Assembly (NCBI GenBank): GCA_947302435.1
Contig: CAMYVQ010000015.1
Span: 1 to 57,538 of the forward strand
DNA from: an uncultured Prevotella sp.
GTDB lineage: Bacteria > Bacteroidota > Bacteroidia > Bacteroidales > Bacteroidaceae
DNA length: 57,538 bases
Direction: 5' to 3'
Shown here: one piece after another, positions 25,241-34,218 of the stretch
Layout of the letters: the number at the start of each line of letters is the position of its first letter
How positions within the stretch are numbered: position 1 is the stretch's first letter
Notes under the pieces: model-generated
Databases searched by the model: none
Seen by the model: only the letters and a program-made list of their open reading frames with translations
Told to the model about the DNA's origin: nothing
Translations under genes and position numbers: made by a program

Positions 25241-25942
25241 TTACTCTTTACGCGGATCAATAACCTTAACAATTCCCTGCTCAGCAGTGGTGCGGCCGTA
25301 AGAGCCGGTGAACTTCTTCACAGCCTCGTTGGCATCCATGCCGTCCTTGATGGCTTCCATCATCTTGCCCAGGTGAACGTACTCGTAGCCGCAAACCTGA
25401 TTGTCCTTGTCGAGGAACTGCTTGGTGATGTAACCCTCGGTCAGCTCCAGATAGCGTGTGCCCTTAGCCACAGTTCCGTAGAGCGTACCAGTCTGCGAAC
25501 GAAGGCCTTTGCCAAGGTCTTCTAGACCAGCGCCAATCACGAGGCCACCCTCTGAGAAGGCACTCTGTGTGCGTCCGTAGACAATCTGGAGGAACAGCTC
25601 GCGCATAGCAGTGTTGATGGCATCGCAAACGAGGTCGGTGTTCAGAGCCTCGAGGATGGTCTTGCCAGGCAGAATCTCCGAAGCCATGGCAGCCGAGTGA
25701 GTCATACCCGTGCAACCGATGGTCTCAACGAGAGCTTCCTGGATCACGCCGTCCTTCACATTCAGAGACAGTTTGCACGCACCCTGCTGGGGAGCGCACC
25801 AGCCAATACCGTGAGTATAGCCTGAAATGTCCTTGATCTCTTTGGCCTGAATCCACTTTCCTTCTTCGGGAATGGGTGCAGGGCCGTGGTTGGGGCCTTT
25901 GGCCACAACGCACATGTTTTCAACTTCCTTTGAATAAATCAT
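25241..25942 (-). CDS. NifU/IscU-like iron-sulfur scaffold protein
   Basis: Protein of 233 residues with a NifU N-terminal-like core. The line GACKLSLNVKDGVIQEALVE followed by TIGCTGMTHSAAMASEILPG parallels IscU (first two scaffold cysteines C56 and C77; C49 and C106 are further candidates). The canonical third cysteine position is not clear. The part after residue ~150 (GYITKQFLDKDNQVCGYEYV) extends beyond IscU length. The start is the ATG at 25942; codons further upstream run into the promoter. It is the first gene of a two-gene unit with the GGGtGRT protein. No IscS-type desulfurase is nearby, so it is unlikely to be the main Fe-S assembly scaffold. Confidence 0.8.
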   Translation of the reverse strand: MIYSKEVENMCVVAKGPNHGPAPIPEEGKWIQAKEIKDISGYTHGIGWCAPQQGACKLSLNVKDGVIQEALVETIGCTGMTHSAAMASEILPGKTILEALNTDLVCDAINTAMRELFLQIVYGRTQSAFSEGGLVIGAGLEDLGKGLRSQTGTLYGTVAKGTRYLELTEGYITKQFLDKDNQVCGYEYVHLGKMMEAIKDGMDANEAVKKFTGSYGRTTAEQGIVKVIDPRKE

Positions 25943-25990
25943 AATAAAAAAAATATGTGTAATTAGTGTAGCTAACAAAAATTTACGTTG

Positions 25991-25998
25991 CAAAATTA
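25991..25998 (-). promoter_or_regulatory. -7 element of the NifU-like/GGGtGRT operon
   Basis: Minus-strand TAATTTTG fits TAnnTTTG, 48 bases before the ATG at 25942 and just downstream of the dnaB terminator. No convincing -33 is seen. Confidence 0.6.
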
Positions 25999-26007
25999 AT
26001 AAATTAT

Positions 26008-26045
26008 CCCGAAAAAGTACCTAAATATGGTGATACTTTTTCGGG
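26008..26045 (-). terminator. Terminator after dnaB
   Basis: A 12-base perfect stem CCCGAAAAAGTA / TACTTTTTCGGG with a 14-base loop, 23 bases past the dnaB stop in the minus direction, followed by A/T-rich DNA. It lies between dnaB and the next promoter. Confidence 0.75.
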
Positions 26046-26068
26046 GTATTAAGGAAATTTAGCAAGTG

Positions 26069-27625
26069 TCAGAACGGAACCGAACCATCTGGCGGAGGGA
26101 GTGGGACACTGCCGAATGGGTCAAAGTTGGGGGGAAGTGTGTTCATGTCGGCATTTCCATTGATTTTTGAGCCTAAGATTTCCCCTCCTGTATCGCCTTT
26201 TGAACGTTTCGTCAGACGTGTGTCTTCTGGATTCTCAAAGCGGGTGTATTCGCCTCTGAAGGTAAGCAGCACGTCGCCCGTGGCGCCCTTACGATGCTTG
26301 GCAATGATGATTTGGGCCATGCCGTGCAGGTCGCGTCCGTTGTCGTCTTGGTAGATATGGTAGTATTCGGGACGATGGACGAAGAGTACCATGTCGGCAT
26401 CTTGCTCTATGGCTCCCGACTCGCGTAAGTCGCTCAATTGTGGACGTTTACCTTCGAGTCCTTCACGCGATTCTACACCACGGTTCAGCTGCGAGAGGGC
26501 AAGGATGGGAATGTCGAGCTCTTTGGCCAGACCCTTGAGCGAACGTGAAATCGTTGACACCTCCTCCTGGCGCGACGAGAAGCGCATGCCGTTGGCATTC
26601 ATCAGTTGCAGGTAGTCGATCATAATAATCTTCACGCCATGCTCGCGAACCAGTCGGCGAGCCTTAGTGCGAAGTTCAAAGACCGATAGTCCGGGCGTGT
26701 CATCGATATAGAGCGGAGCACCATAAAGGTCATTGATCCGCTTGTCCAGCCGGTCCCATTCGTCGGGCTGTAGTTGTCCGCTCTGGAGGTGTGAGCCTTG
26801 GATTTCGCAGACATTCGAGATCAGGCGGTTCACCAACTGTACGTTCGACATCTCCAGTGAGAAGAAGGCGATGGGGGTCTTGGTGTCGGCGGCAATGTTC
26901 TTGGCAAGCGACAGGGCAAACGAGGTTTTGCCCATGGCAGGTCGTCCGGCAATGATCACAAGGTCGCTGGCCTGCCATCCCGAAGTCATGTCGTCCAGTT
27001 TATGGTATCCGGTGGGGACACCCGTCAGGCCGTCCTTGTTGGCTGCGGCCTTGCTGATGATGTCAATGGCGTTCTTGATGACGGGGTCTACCTGCGTGTA
27101 GTCCTTTTTCATGTTCTTCTGCGAGAGCTCGAAGAGCGATCCTTCAGCCTCTTGCATCAGTTCGTCCACATCGATAGACTCATCGAAAGCCTTGGTCTCA
27201 ATCACGCTTGCAAAGGAAATCAGCTGACGGGCCAAAAACTTCTGTGCAATGATCCGGGCGTGATACTCCACATGGGCGCTCGATGCCACCTTCGATGATA
27301 TTTCCGCAATATAGGCCGGGCCTCCCACTTCCTCCAACTGTCCCTTTCTTGACAGCTGATCGGTTACAGTGAGCATGTCAACGGGGCGCTCCTCTATGCT
27401 GAGGTCTCTGATGGCGGCATAGACCATCTGGTTGCGTGGCTCGTAGAAGCTTTCAGGGAAAAGCATTTCGCACACGATGGCGTAGGCATCCTTGTCGATG
27501 AGCAATGCGCCCAGCACGGCTTTCTCAATTTCGAGTGCCTGCGGCTGCAAGTGTCCGTAGGTGTTGTCGATGAGTTGCGGCTTGGCAGACCGGCGACGTT
27601 CGGTATTGTTGTTTGATTCTGGCAT
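26069..27625 (-). CDS. dnaB: Replicative DNA helicase DnaB
   Basis: Hexameric helicase that unwinds DNA ahead of the replication fork; 518 residues. The N-terminal collar domain (QALEIEKAVLGALLIDKDAY) is followed by a RecA-like domain with Walker A GRPAMGKTSFALSLAKN, the Walker B line VKIIMIDYLQLM and the DnaB motifs LSQLNRGVESR and SDLRESGAIEQDADMVLF. A C-terminal tail rich in Asn and Pro ends DGSVPF. The ATG at 27625 (MPESNNNTERRR) is chosen; the open frame extends upstream but into the TonB receptor gene. A TATCTTTG element (27648-27655, minus) lies in front, so dnaB has its own promoter. Confidence 0.95.
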   Translation of the reverse strand: MPESNNNTERRRSAKPQLIDNTYGHLQPQALEIEKAVLGALLIDKDAYAIVCEMLFPESFYEPRNQMVYAAIRDLSIEERPVDMLTVTDQLSRKGQLEEVGGPAYIAEISSKVASSAHVEYHARIIAQKFLARQLISFASVIETKAFDESIDVDELMQEAEGSLFELSQKNMKKDYTQVDPVIKNAIDIISKAAANKDGLTGVPTGYHKLDDMTSGWQASDLVIIAGRPAMGKTSFALSLAKNIAADTKTPIAFFSLEMSNVQLVNRLISNVCEIQGSHLQSGQLQPDEWDRLDKRINDLYGAPLYIDDTPGLSVFELRTKARRLVREHGVKIIMIDYLQLMNANGMRFSSRQEEVSTISRSLKGLAKELDIPILALSQLNRGVESREGLEGKRPQLSDLRESGAIEQDADMVLFVHRPEYYHIYQDDNGRDLHGMAQIIIAKHRKGATGDVLLTFRGEYTRFENPEDTRLTKRSKGDTGGEILGSKINGNADMNTLPPNFDPFGSVPLPPPDGSVPF

Positions 27626-27647
27626 CTTGGTACTTGTTTTAGGGCTG

Positions 27648-27655
27648 CAAAGATA
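27648..27655 (-). promoter_or_regulatory. -7 promoter element of dnaB
   Basis: Minus-strand TATCTTTG fits TAnnTTTG, 22 bases before the dnaB ATG. No clear -33 TTTG. Confidence 0.55.
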
Positions 27656-27695
27656 GTGCTTTTTTGCGAAGAAGAAAAATAAATAGTGTAAAAAC

Positions 27696-29777
27696 TTATT
27701 GAGGAAATGTGAACTTGCACCCTGCCACAATCCATGTCCCAGGCTGGGGGACATTGCCGTAATCCACGTAGTTGCGATTGTTCAGTATGTTGTTGGCTTC
27801 GACGTAGAGCGTGTGGCTGGTTGTCGTCCATGACAGCCGGGCATCGGCGATTCCGAATGGTTTGTAGGAATGTGGCTGCCCGGCAAAATCCGTGTAGTTG
27901 CCCACACGATCCTGCCAGCGGTAGTTCAGGCAAAGGTCAAGTTTGCTGATCAGGTGTGTTTGCAACTGCATGACGAGCTTGTGTCTCAGATATTCAAGTG
28001 CATACTGTGACACGAGATGCTCCTCCAAGTCCTTGTCCTGTTCTGTGTAGTTGTAGGCGATGTGCAGTTTTCGGAGAATGCTCTGCGTGTGCCATAGTTG
28101 TTGTATGTCAAGCCCAAGGTCAATTTCCGCGCCGTAGGTGTTGATGCGTGTGTGGTTCACGCTTTCCCAGACAGCATTCTGCCCTAATGAGGTGTCCATG
28201 ATCCAGTCGATCATGTTGCGTCCATGGTGATGATAGAAGGAAGCCTTTGCCTGGATGGCCGACGATGCGTATTGCACCCCCACTTCCACGGCCCGCATCT
28301 CCTCTGGCTTCAGGTGAGGATTGGCAGCATAGCCCTGCAGCTTGTAGTACATCTCAGTGAATGACGGCAGCCGGAGCGACGAGTTGTAGCTGGCAAAAGC
28401 TTTCCAATGATCGGTGAAACGATAGCTGGCATCAATGCCGGGGTACACTTGCCAATCCATGTCGCTCTGTGTACACTTGGTGGTGACCAATCCTGCTGAG
28501 ACGGTCAGTCGGTTGAAAATGACATTGTGCTCCAGGTGGGCAGACAGGTTCGTGCGGTTGATTCCTAACGTATAGTCGCGGTCGGTACCACTGATATGGC
28601 GTGGCTTCGAAAGCGGCTCCCCTAAGTTTCCGCTGACCAGATCCTCGTTGCGAATCTCTGCCCCAAAAGCCGTGCGCCCTAATGTCCAGTCAAAGTAATT
28701 GTTTAGAGTTATGCCATAGACATTACACCTATTATAATTATATAGCATCTTTTCGCTTTGCCCCCGATAGCCTTCATACCGATCCCGATGCTGGTTCCAA
28801 TAGATTGATGGCTTGAGGTGGAAGACCCCCTTCTTCGTCTCTGCCTGAACGGCTGAAAAAAACTTTGTCGTATGTTCGTATTGGTCGTCGGCCTGCCACT
28901 TGGGAGAGGCATAGAAAGTGCTCGAACCCCATCCCTTGTCGGCAATGCCGAAATGCCATGAACAATGAACGCTCTCGTCATCGTACTCACCCTGATAAAA
29001 GCCCTTTGAACCGCTATAGTCAGTGTTGGGCGATCCGGCTTTGCTTCGGCTGAAACCGTCGCTCCGCATATAGCTTCCGCTCAATTGGTTGTTCCAATGC
29101 CGGTTCATGATATTGGTTCTGGCATGAACTTTTGCATAACCAAACGAGCCGCCTTCAATCGTCACGTTTCCACTGCTGTTACGTTCGGGGTGTGTCACGA
29201 TGTTGATGGCTCCTACCAAGGATGATGTGCCATACGTTCTTCCGGCAGGCCCTTCCAGCACTTCGATGCGCACAATCTCACTGAGGTCGACTGGCAAGTC
29301 CATCACGTTGTGGGCCGTTTGCGGATCGCAAACATTAATGCCGTTTAATAGAATCGTGATCTGCTCTTGCGTGCCTCCTCTGATGCTGATGTCGGTTTGG
29401 GCACCCAATGCACCTCTTTGCCGCACATCGATGCCTACGGCCATCTTTAGCAAATCGTTCACACTTTGTACTGGAGCCGCCTGAATGTCGTCGCGCGTCA
29501 GTACAGTTACCATTCTCACTGCCTGACTCTTTGTCAGGGGCGCTCGCGCTCCTGTGACACCAACGTCGCCCAGCCATATCTCTTTCGTTGTCTGGGCAGA
29601 GTCAACGCGCCACATCTCGTCGCTGATGCCAGCAGCTTTCGTCGAGGAAAGAGTGGCCACGCTCAGCACCGAGATAATCACCTCGCGCCCCAGACAAGAA
29701 AAGAGCGAATAGCCTTTCCGCTGGAAATGGCGGAATACGAGCACTTCGCGCTTCAGAAAAAAGGGTTTGTACATCAT
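27696..29777 (-). CDS. TonB-dependent outer-membrane receptor, BtuB-like
   Basis: Outer-membrane transporter of 693 residues powered by TonB. After a long basic signal sequence (hydrophobic part GREVIISVLSVATLSS) comes the plug domain with PVQSVNDLLKMAVGIDVRQR, ISIRGGTQEQITILLNGINV and VEVLEGPAGRTYGTSSLVGA-type motifs. The barrel follows, ending in a terminal Phe-containing strand (WIVAGCKFTFPQ). Size and plug motifs are closest to the vitamin B12 receptor BtuB, but no cobalamin riboswitch is visible upstream, and no ABC transporter or SusD partner is adjacent. The substrate therefore stays open: a corrinoid or metal chelate is likely, a polysaccharide unlikely. It follows uvrA after a weak terminator. 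Confidence 0.82.
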   Translation of the reverse strand: MMYKPFFLKREVLVFRHFQRKGYSLFSCLGREVIISVLSVATLSSTKAAGISDEMWRVDSAQTTKEIWLGDVGVTGARAPLTKSQAVRMVTVLTRDDIQAAPVQSVNDLLKMAVGIDVRQRGALGAQTDISIRGGTQEQITILLNGINVCDPQTAHNVMDLPVDLSEIVRIEVLEGPAGRTYGTSSLVGAINIVTHPERNSSGNVTIEGGSFGYAKVHARTNIMNRHWNNQLSGSYMRSDGFSRSKAGSPNTDYSGSKGFYQGEYDDESVHCSWHFGIADKGWGSSTFYASPKWQADDQYEHTTKFFSAVQAETKKGVFHLKPSIYWNQHRDRYEGYRGQSEKMLYNYNRCNVYGITLNNYFDWTLGRTAFGAEIRNEDLVSGNLGEPLSKPRHISGTDRDYTLGINRTNLSAHLEHNVIFNRLTVSAGLVTTKCTQSDMDWQVYPGIDASYRFTDHWKAFASYNSSLRLPSFTEMYYKLQGYAANPHLKPEEMRAVEVGVQYASSAIQAKASFYHHHGRNMIDWIMDTSLGQNAVWESVNHTRINTYGAEIDLGLDIQQLWHTQSILRKLHIAYNYTEQDKDLEEHLVSQYALEYLRHKLVMQLQTHLISKLDLCLNYRWQDRVGNYTDFAGQPHSYKPFGIADARLSWTTTSHTLYVEANNILNNRNYVDYGNVPQPGTWIVAGCKFTFPQ

Positions 29778-29793
29778 GAGATAAACAAAAGAA

Positions 29794-29817
29794 CGTTCTG
29801 TAACCGTTGACAGAACG
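29794..29817 (-). terminator. Probable terminator of uvrA
   Basis: An 8-base stem CGTTCTGT / ACAGAACG with an 8-base loop, followed on the minus strand by TTCTTTTGTTT. It lies 35 bases past the uvrA stop and just upstream of the TonB receptor start. Confidence 0.6.
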
Positions 29818-29851
29818 AATTAATCATATAATATAGTTGGAAAATGTCAGA

Positions 29852-32716
29852 TCATTTAAAAAGGTATTTCGGGGTATAGCCTTTTGTGCTTTTGGCAACC
29901 TCTTCCGGTGTGCCCTCGGAGAGAATCATTCCTCCCATACGTCCGCCCTCAGGCCCCATGTCGATGATATGGTCGGCCTGATTGATGACATCGAGATTAT
30001 GCTCGATAATGATGACCGTATTGCCACGGTCGACAAGCTGGTGGAGCACTTGCATCAGGATGCGGATGTCTTCGAAATGCAGGCCCGTGGTGGGCTCGTC
30101 AAGGATATAAAGTGTACGGCCTGTATCTCGTTTGCTCAGTTCGGTGGCCAGTTTCACACGCTGGCTCTCACCGCCTGAAAGGGTGGTTGACGGCTGTCCC
30201 AATTTGATGTAGCCCAAGCCTACGTCCTGAATCGTCTTTATCTTCCGCAAGATTTCGGGCACATTCTCAAAGAACTCCACAGCCTGGTTGATGGTCATGT
30301 CAAGTACGTCAGCTATCGACTTGCCTTTATAGCGCACTTCAAGGGTTTCGCGATTGTAGCGTTTTCCATGACATTCCTCACAGGGCACTTGAATGTCGGG
30401 CAGGAAGTTCATCTCGATGGTCTTGTAACCGTTGCCTCCGCAGTTCTCGCATCTGCCACCCTTCACGTTGAATGAGAAGCGCCCAGGCTTATAGCCACGT
30501 ATCTTGGCTTCTGGAAGTCCAACGAAGAGCGAACGGATGTCGGAGAACACGCCAGTGTAGGTGGCGGGGTTGCTGCGCGGCGTGCGTCCCAAAGGCGACT
30601 GGTCTACGTTTACAACCTTGTCGAGGTTTTCGATTCCTTCTATAGAGTCGTATGGCATGGGATGCTTCAGCGAACGGTAGAAGTGATGCGACAAGATGGG
30701 TTGCAGGGTTTCGTTGATCAGCGTTGACTTGCCCGAACCGCTGACACCGGTGACAACGATGAGTTTGCCTAATGGGAAGGTGGCGTCGATGTGCTTCAGG
30801 TTGTTGCCAGAGGCCCCGTGGATGGTGAGCGAAAGGCCGTTGCCGGGACGGCGTTTCCTATTCGTTGCGGCAGAGTCGCAACACGCAGAACCGTTCAGGT
30901 ACTGGGCGGTGATGGTGTTTGTCTTGAGCATTTCGTCTGGCGTGCCTTGGAAGACAACTTCACCGCCTTTTCTGCCAGCGCGTGGCCCGATGTCCACAAT
31001 ATAGTCGGCAGCCAGCATCATGTCCTTGTCGTGCTCTACCACAATGACTGTGTTTCCGAGGTCCCGGAGCTGTTTCAGCGATTGTATGAGCCGTTCGTTG
31101 TCACGCTGATGAAGTCCGATGCTTGGCTCGTCGAGAATGTATAGGACGTTCACGAGCTGGGACCCGATCTGTGTGGCTAAGCGTATTCGTTGGCTCTCGC
31201 CGCCAGAGAGGGAGGCAGACTGGCGGTTCAGTGAAAGATAGTCAAGGCCTACTTGAAGCAGGAAGTCGATGCGTGTGCGTATTTCTTTGAGAATCTCTGT
31301 GGCAATCTGCTGTTGCTGGTTGGTAAGGTGGGCTTCCACCTCGTCGAGCCATTGGCGCAGGTCACTGATGTCCATATTGGCGAGTTCGGCAATGTTCTTG
31401 TCCCAGACACGATAGGATAGGGCTTCACGGTTCAGTCGCTGGCCGTGGCATTCGGGACAATCGCATTCCGCCATGAACTGGTCGGCCCATTTCTGTCCGC
31501 TGGCCGATTCGTCATTCTCCATCACGTCACGCAAATATTTTATGATTCCATCGAAGCTGACGAAATAGTCGCTTGAAGTATGTACGATGTCCTTGTCGAT
31601 ACGTACATTCTCAAGTGAGCCGTAGAGTATTTCGTTCATGGCCTCCTCAGGAATGTCGTCGATTTGGGTCTTCAGGTCGCATTCGTATTTCTTGAGAATG
31701 GCATCGATTTGCCAGAAGATGAGCTGGTTCTTATATTTCCCCAATGGTACGATGGCACCGTCGTGGATGCTCTGCTTCCGGTTGGGTATCACCTTTTTCA
31801 GGTCTATCTCGCTGACACGTCCCAAGCCCTTACAACGTGGGCAGGCACCTTGCGGAGAGTTGAACGAGAAGTTGTTGGGTGCCGGGTCGCTATAGCTGAT
31901 GCCTGTCGTGGGACACATCAGTCGCTTGGAGAAAAACTTTGGTGTGCCGCTTGTGCTTTCGGTGACATCGAGAATCATGATGAGACCTTCACCTTGTTTC
32001 ATGGCCAAAGCTATCGATTTCTTCAGACGCGATTCGCCTCCCGACATGTTCGCTTCGCCTGCGTTGTTTTGCGGAACCGCCATCTTGTCAATCACCACCT
32101 CAATGTCATGGTTCTTGTAGCGGTCAACTTTCATACCGCGTGTTATCTCAACCAATTCGCCATCGACCCTCATTGTCAGGTACCCCTTGCGGCGCATGCT
32201 TTCAAACAGTTCACGATAATGTCCTTTTCTTGACCTCACTAAGGGGGCAAGGATGATGATCTTATGACCGGCATAGTCATGCGTCACCATGTCGAGAATC
32301 TTTTCCTCGGTGTATTTCACCATTAGCTCGCCCGTCACATAGCTATAGGCTTGTCCGGCACGGGCATAGAGCAGTCGCATGTAGTCGTAGATTTCAGTGG
32401 TTGTCCCTACGGTTGAGCGAGGGTTCTTGTTGGTTGTCTTCTGCTCGATGCTGATCACTGGCGAAAGACCGGTAATCTTGTCCACGTCGGGGCGCTCCAT
32501 TCCTCCCAAGAAGTTACGGGCGTATGCAGAGAAAGTCTCGATATAGCGTCGTTGTCCCTCGGCAAATATCGTGTCAAAGGCAAGCGAGGACTTCCCACTT
32601 CCGCTCAGTCCGGTAATGACGGTAAGTGAGCCACGGGGAATGGTCACATCTATATTTTTCAGATTATGTACACGCGCGCCAAAGACACGAATGTCCTGAG
32701 TCTCTTTAATATCCAT
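29852..32716 (-). CDS. uvrA: Excinuclease ABC subunit UvrA
   Basis: Damage-recognition ATPase of nucleotide excision repair, 954 residues. It has two ABC modules. The first has Walker [21 protein letters not shown] and signature [15 protein letters not shown]; the second has Walker [13 protein letters not shown] and signature [16 protein letters not shown]. Walker B lines [15 protein letters not shown] and [15 protein letters not shown] are present. The C-terminal zinc finger is intact (CENCGGNGY then [10 protein letters not shown]). In the first zinc finger, the second Cys is replaced: C268-P-T-T271, then CPRC. The start codon overlaps the stop of the CHU_C-protein gene upstream by one base. 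Confidence 0.97.
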   Translation of the reverse strand: MDIKETQDIRVFGARVHNLKNIDVTIPRGSLTVITGLSGSGKSSLAFDTIFAEGQRRYIETFSAYARNFLGGMERPDVDKITGLSPVISIEQKTTNKNPRSTVGTTTEIYDYMRLLYARAGQAYSYVTGELMVKYTEEKILDMVTHDYAGHKIIILAPLVRSRKGHYRELFESMRRKGYLTMRVDGELVEITRGMKVDRYKNHDIEVVIDKMAVPQNNAGEANMSGGESRLKKSIALAMKQGEGLIMILDVTESTSGTPKFFSKRLMCPTTGISYSDPAPNNFSFNSPQGACPRCKGLGRVSEIDLKKVIPNRKQSIHDGAIVPLGKYKNQLIFWQIDAILKKYECDLKTQIDDIPEEAMNEILYGSLENVRIDKDIVHTSSDYFVSFDGIIKYLRDVMENDESASGQKWADQFMAECDCPECHGQRLNREALSYRVWDKNIAELANMDISDLRQWLDEVEAHLTNQQQQIATEILKEIRTRIDFLLQVGLDYLSLNRQSASLSGGESQRIRLATQIGSQLVNVLYILDEPSIGLHQRDNERLIQSLKQLRDLGNTVIVVEHDKDMMLAADYIVDIGPRAGRKGGEVVFQGTPDEMLKTNTITAQYLNGSACCDSAATNRKRRPGNGLSLTIHGASGNNLKHIDATFPLGKLIVVTGVSGSGKSTLINETLQPILSHHFYRSLKHPMPYDSIEGIENLDKVVNVDQSPLGRTPRSNPATYTGVFSDIRSLFVGLPEAKIRGYKPGRFSFNVKGGRCENCGGNGYKTIEMNFLPDIQVPCEECHGKRYNRETLEVRYKGKSIADVLDMTINQAVEFFENVPEILRKIKTIQDVGLGYIKLGQPSTTLSGGESQRVKLATELSKRDTGRTLYILDEPTTGLHFEDIRILMQVLHQLVDRGNTVIIIEHNLDVINQADHIIDMGPEGGRMGGMILSEGTPEEVAKSTKGYTPKYLFK

Positions 32717-33480
32717 TACATTTCACTGCTTGTGTTCTTTTCGTTACCTGTATGATTCCTTAGCAGATTGACGTCTTTCTTTATTTTGTATTCCTTGCCG
32801 TCGGCACCTTTTGCTTCAACGAGCACATAGTAGACTCCTTCGCTGACATCCTTGCCATTGTATTTCCCATCCCATCCTCCAGCAGGGTCTTTCCATTCAT
32901 AGAGTTTTTGTCCCCAGCGGTTCAGAATGATGGCACGGAAAGAGATGATGCTCTTCCAGTGGTCTGAACTGTTAGGGTCGTTCACCCCTTTGGCTCCATA
33001 AATGTCATTGATTCCATCGTTATTGGGTGAAAAAGCGTTGGGAAATTCCAGCTTGCTTTCAGAAATGACAATCGTGATGGTGACCGAATCGAGCGATACC
33101 GTTTCAGTACCGTCTTGATAGGATGTCTTCAACACGACTTTATAGGTGCCCGACTCCATAAATGTGTAGTTGGTGTTCTCCTCATAACGCACGAACAGCT
33201 CCTTCAGGGAGTTGTCTTCCTTGGACAAGCCTGTGTGGCGGAAATGCCATTCGAATGAGGGTGTCAAGCCATCCATGTCAGTAGGGTTGGCAAGAAACTC
33301 CACGGGGAGCGGAGCCTGGGCATCGTTGATGGATGATGATTCTGTCACCGCATTGCCATCCTTGTCGGTATAGCATGCTACGGGAGCCACGGATTGCGCT
33401 TTCGTTGATGTGCTTATAAGCAATAGCACAAACAATGAAAGAAGTGCTGAAATGTATTTCGCTGTTTTTTTCATACCCAT
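32716..33480 (-). CDS. Small exported protein with PKD-like and gliding-type C-terminal (CHU_C) domains
   Basis: Protein of 254 residues with a signal peptide (SALLSLFVLLLISTSTKAQ). A PKD-like beta-sandwich follows (WHFRHTGLS to ESGTYKVVLKTSYQDG). The C-terminal ~95 residues match the gliding motility-associated C-terminal family: LEFPNAFSPNNDGINDIYGA, then RAIILNRWGQKLYEWKDPAG and GVYYVLVEAKG. In Bacteroidota this domain sits on surface proteins, often type IX secretion substrates. Here it is unusually small and makes up much of the protein. A second in-frame ATG at 33474 is an equally good start. The stop overlaps the uvrA ATG (TAATG), so the two genes are coupled despite unrelated functions. 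Confidence 0.82.
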   Translation of the reverse strand: MGMKKTAKYISALLSLFVLLLISTSTKAQSVAPVACYTDKDGNAVTESSSINDAQAPLPVEFLANPTDMDGLTPSFEWHFRHTGLSKEDNSLKELFVRYEENTNYTFMESGTYKVVLKTSYQDGTETVSLDSVTITIVISESKLEFPNAFSPNNDGINDIYGAKGVNDPNSSDHWKSIISFRAIILNRWGQKLYEWKDPAGGWDGKYNGKDVSEGVYYVLVEAKGADGKEYKIKKDVNLLRNHTGNEKNTSSEM

Positions 33481-33496
33481 TTCTTGTTTTAATCTG

Positions 33497-33504
33497 CAAA
33501 GTTA
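33497..33504 (-). promoter_or_regulatory. -7 promoter element of the CHU_C gene and uvrA
   Basis: Minus-strand TAACTTTG fits TAnnTTTG, 16 bases before the ATG at 33480. It is the only promoter-like element upstream of the coupled pair. Confidence 0.55.
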
Positions 33505-33569
33505 AGTAAAAACATTGAGAATGAATAGATATTTAAGAACTTTCACATTTTTAGCGTGTTAGGAACCGT

Positions 33570-34043
33570 TCATGCCAACTGCACGCTCTCAATGCGGAGC
33601 TTTAGCATGCCTGCGGGAACACGTACTTCAACAATGTCGCCTGCTTTTTTGCCAACCAAGGCTTGGGCAATGGGTGACTTGATGGAGATTTTGCCTTCGC
33701 GGAGGTTAGCCTCATGCGGACTAGCAATGGTGTAGGTCATGCGGGCGTTGTTTGAAAGGTTGGTCATTTCCACGCGGCTGAGCAGGCCGATATTTTCGCT
33801 GCCGAGCTTTGACGTGTCGAGCACACGGGCATTCTCCAACACCCGTTGCTTGAAACGGATGCGGCTGAGGATTCTTCCCTGCTCACGCTTGGCCGCATGA
33901 TATTCAAAGTTCTCGCTAAGGTCGCCCTTGTCGCGGGCCTCTGCGATGGCTTCCCTGACTTGGGGGAGTTCCACGTTTTCTAACTGGCGAAGTTCGGCCA
34001 CGAGCTTGTCGTAGCCCTCTTGTGACATATATTCAAAACCCAT
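33570..34043 (-). CDS. greA: Transcription elongation factor GreA
   Basis: Rescues backtracked RNA polymerase by stimulating transcript cleavage; 157 residues. The N-terminal coiled coil carries the acidic tip region ARDKGDLSENFEYHAAKREQ, the functional hallmark of GreA. The C-terminal FKBP-like domain has EGKISIKSPIAQALVGKKAG. The ATG at 34043 (MGFEYMSQEGYDKLVAE) is chosen; the frame extends upstream but that part overlaps the promoter element at 34076-34083. Confidence 0.95.
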   Translation of the reverse strand: MGFEYMSQEGYDKLVAELRQLENVELPQVREAIAEARDKGDLSENFEYHAAKREQGRILSRIRFKQRVLENARVLDTSKLGSENIGLLSRVEMTNLSNNARMTYTIASPHEANLREGKISIKSPIAQALVGKKAGDIVEVRVPAGMLKLRIESVQLA

Positions 34044-34075
34044 GATGTTCTTAATTAATTGATAAAGAATGGCTA

Positions 34076-34083
34076 CAAAATTA
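34076..34083 (-). promoter_or_regulatory. -7 promoter element of greA
   Basis: Minus-strand TAATTTTG, 32 bases before the greA ATG. No clear -33 element. Confidence 0.55.
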
Positions 34084-34143
34084 CCCATTTTTATTGAGTA
34101 TTCGGTGCGTTTTGACTAAAAAAGGATAAATCTTAACCGTTTT

Positions 34144-34175
34144 TTTGATGAATAATTCATTTTTATGTACATTTG
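34144..34175 (+). promoter_or_regulatory. Promoter of the GH43 gene
   Basis: TTTG at 34144-34147 and TACATTTG at 34168-34175 with a 20-base spacer form an ideal Bacteroidota promoter, 43 bases before the ATG at 34219. Confidence 0.75.
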
Positions 34176-34218
34176 CAGTTCGATAAGTACAATAGCGATA
34201 ATAATCTGTTTTTAGCGT

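Noticed and set aside
29778..29851. Cobalamin riboswitch in front of the BtuB-like receptor
   Set aside because: The gap is only 74 bases, holds a simple hairpin and lacks the long conserved B12-box structure.
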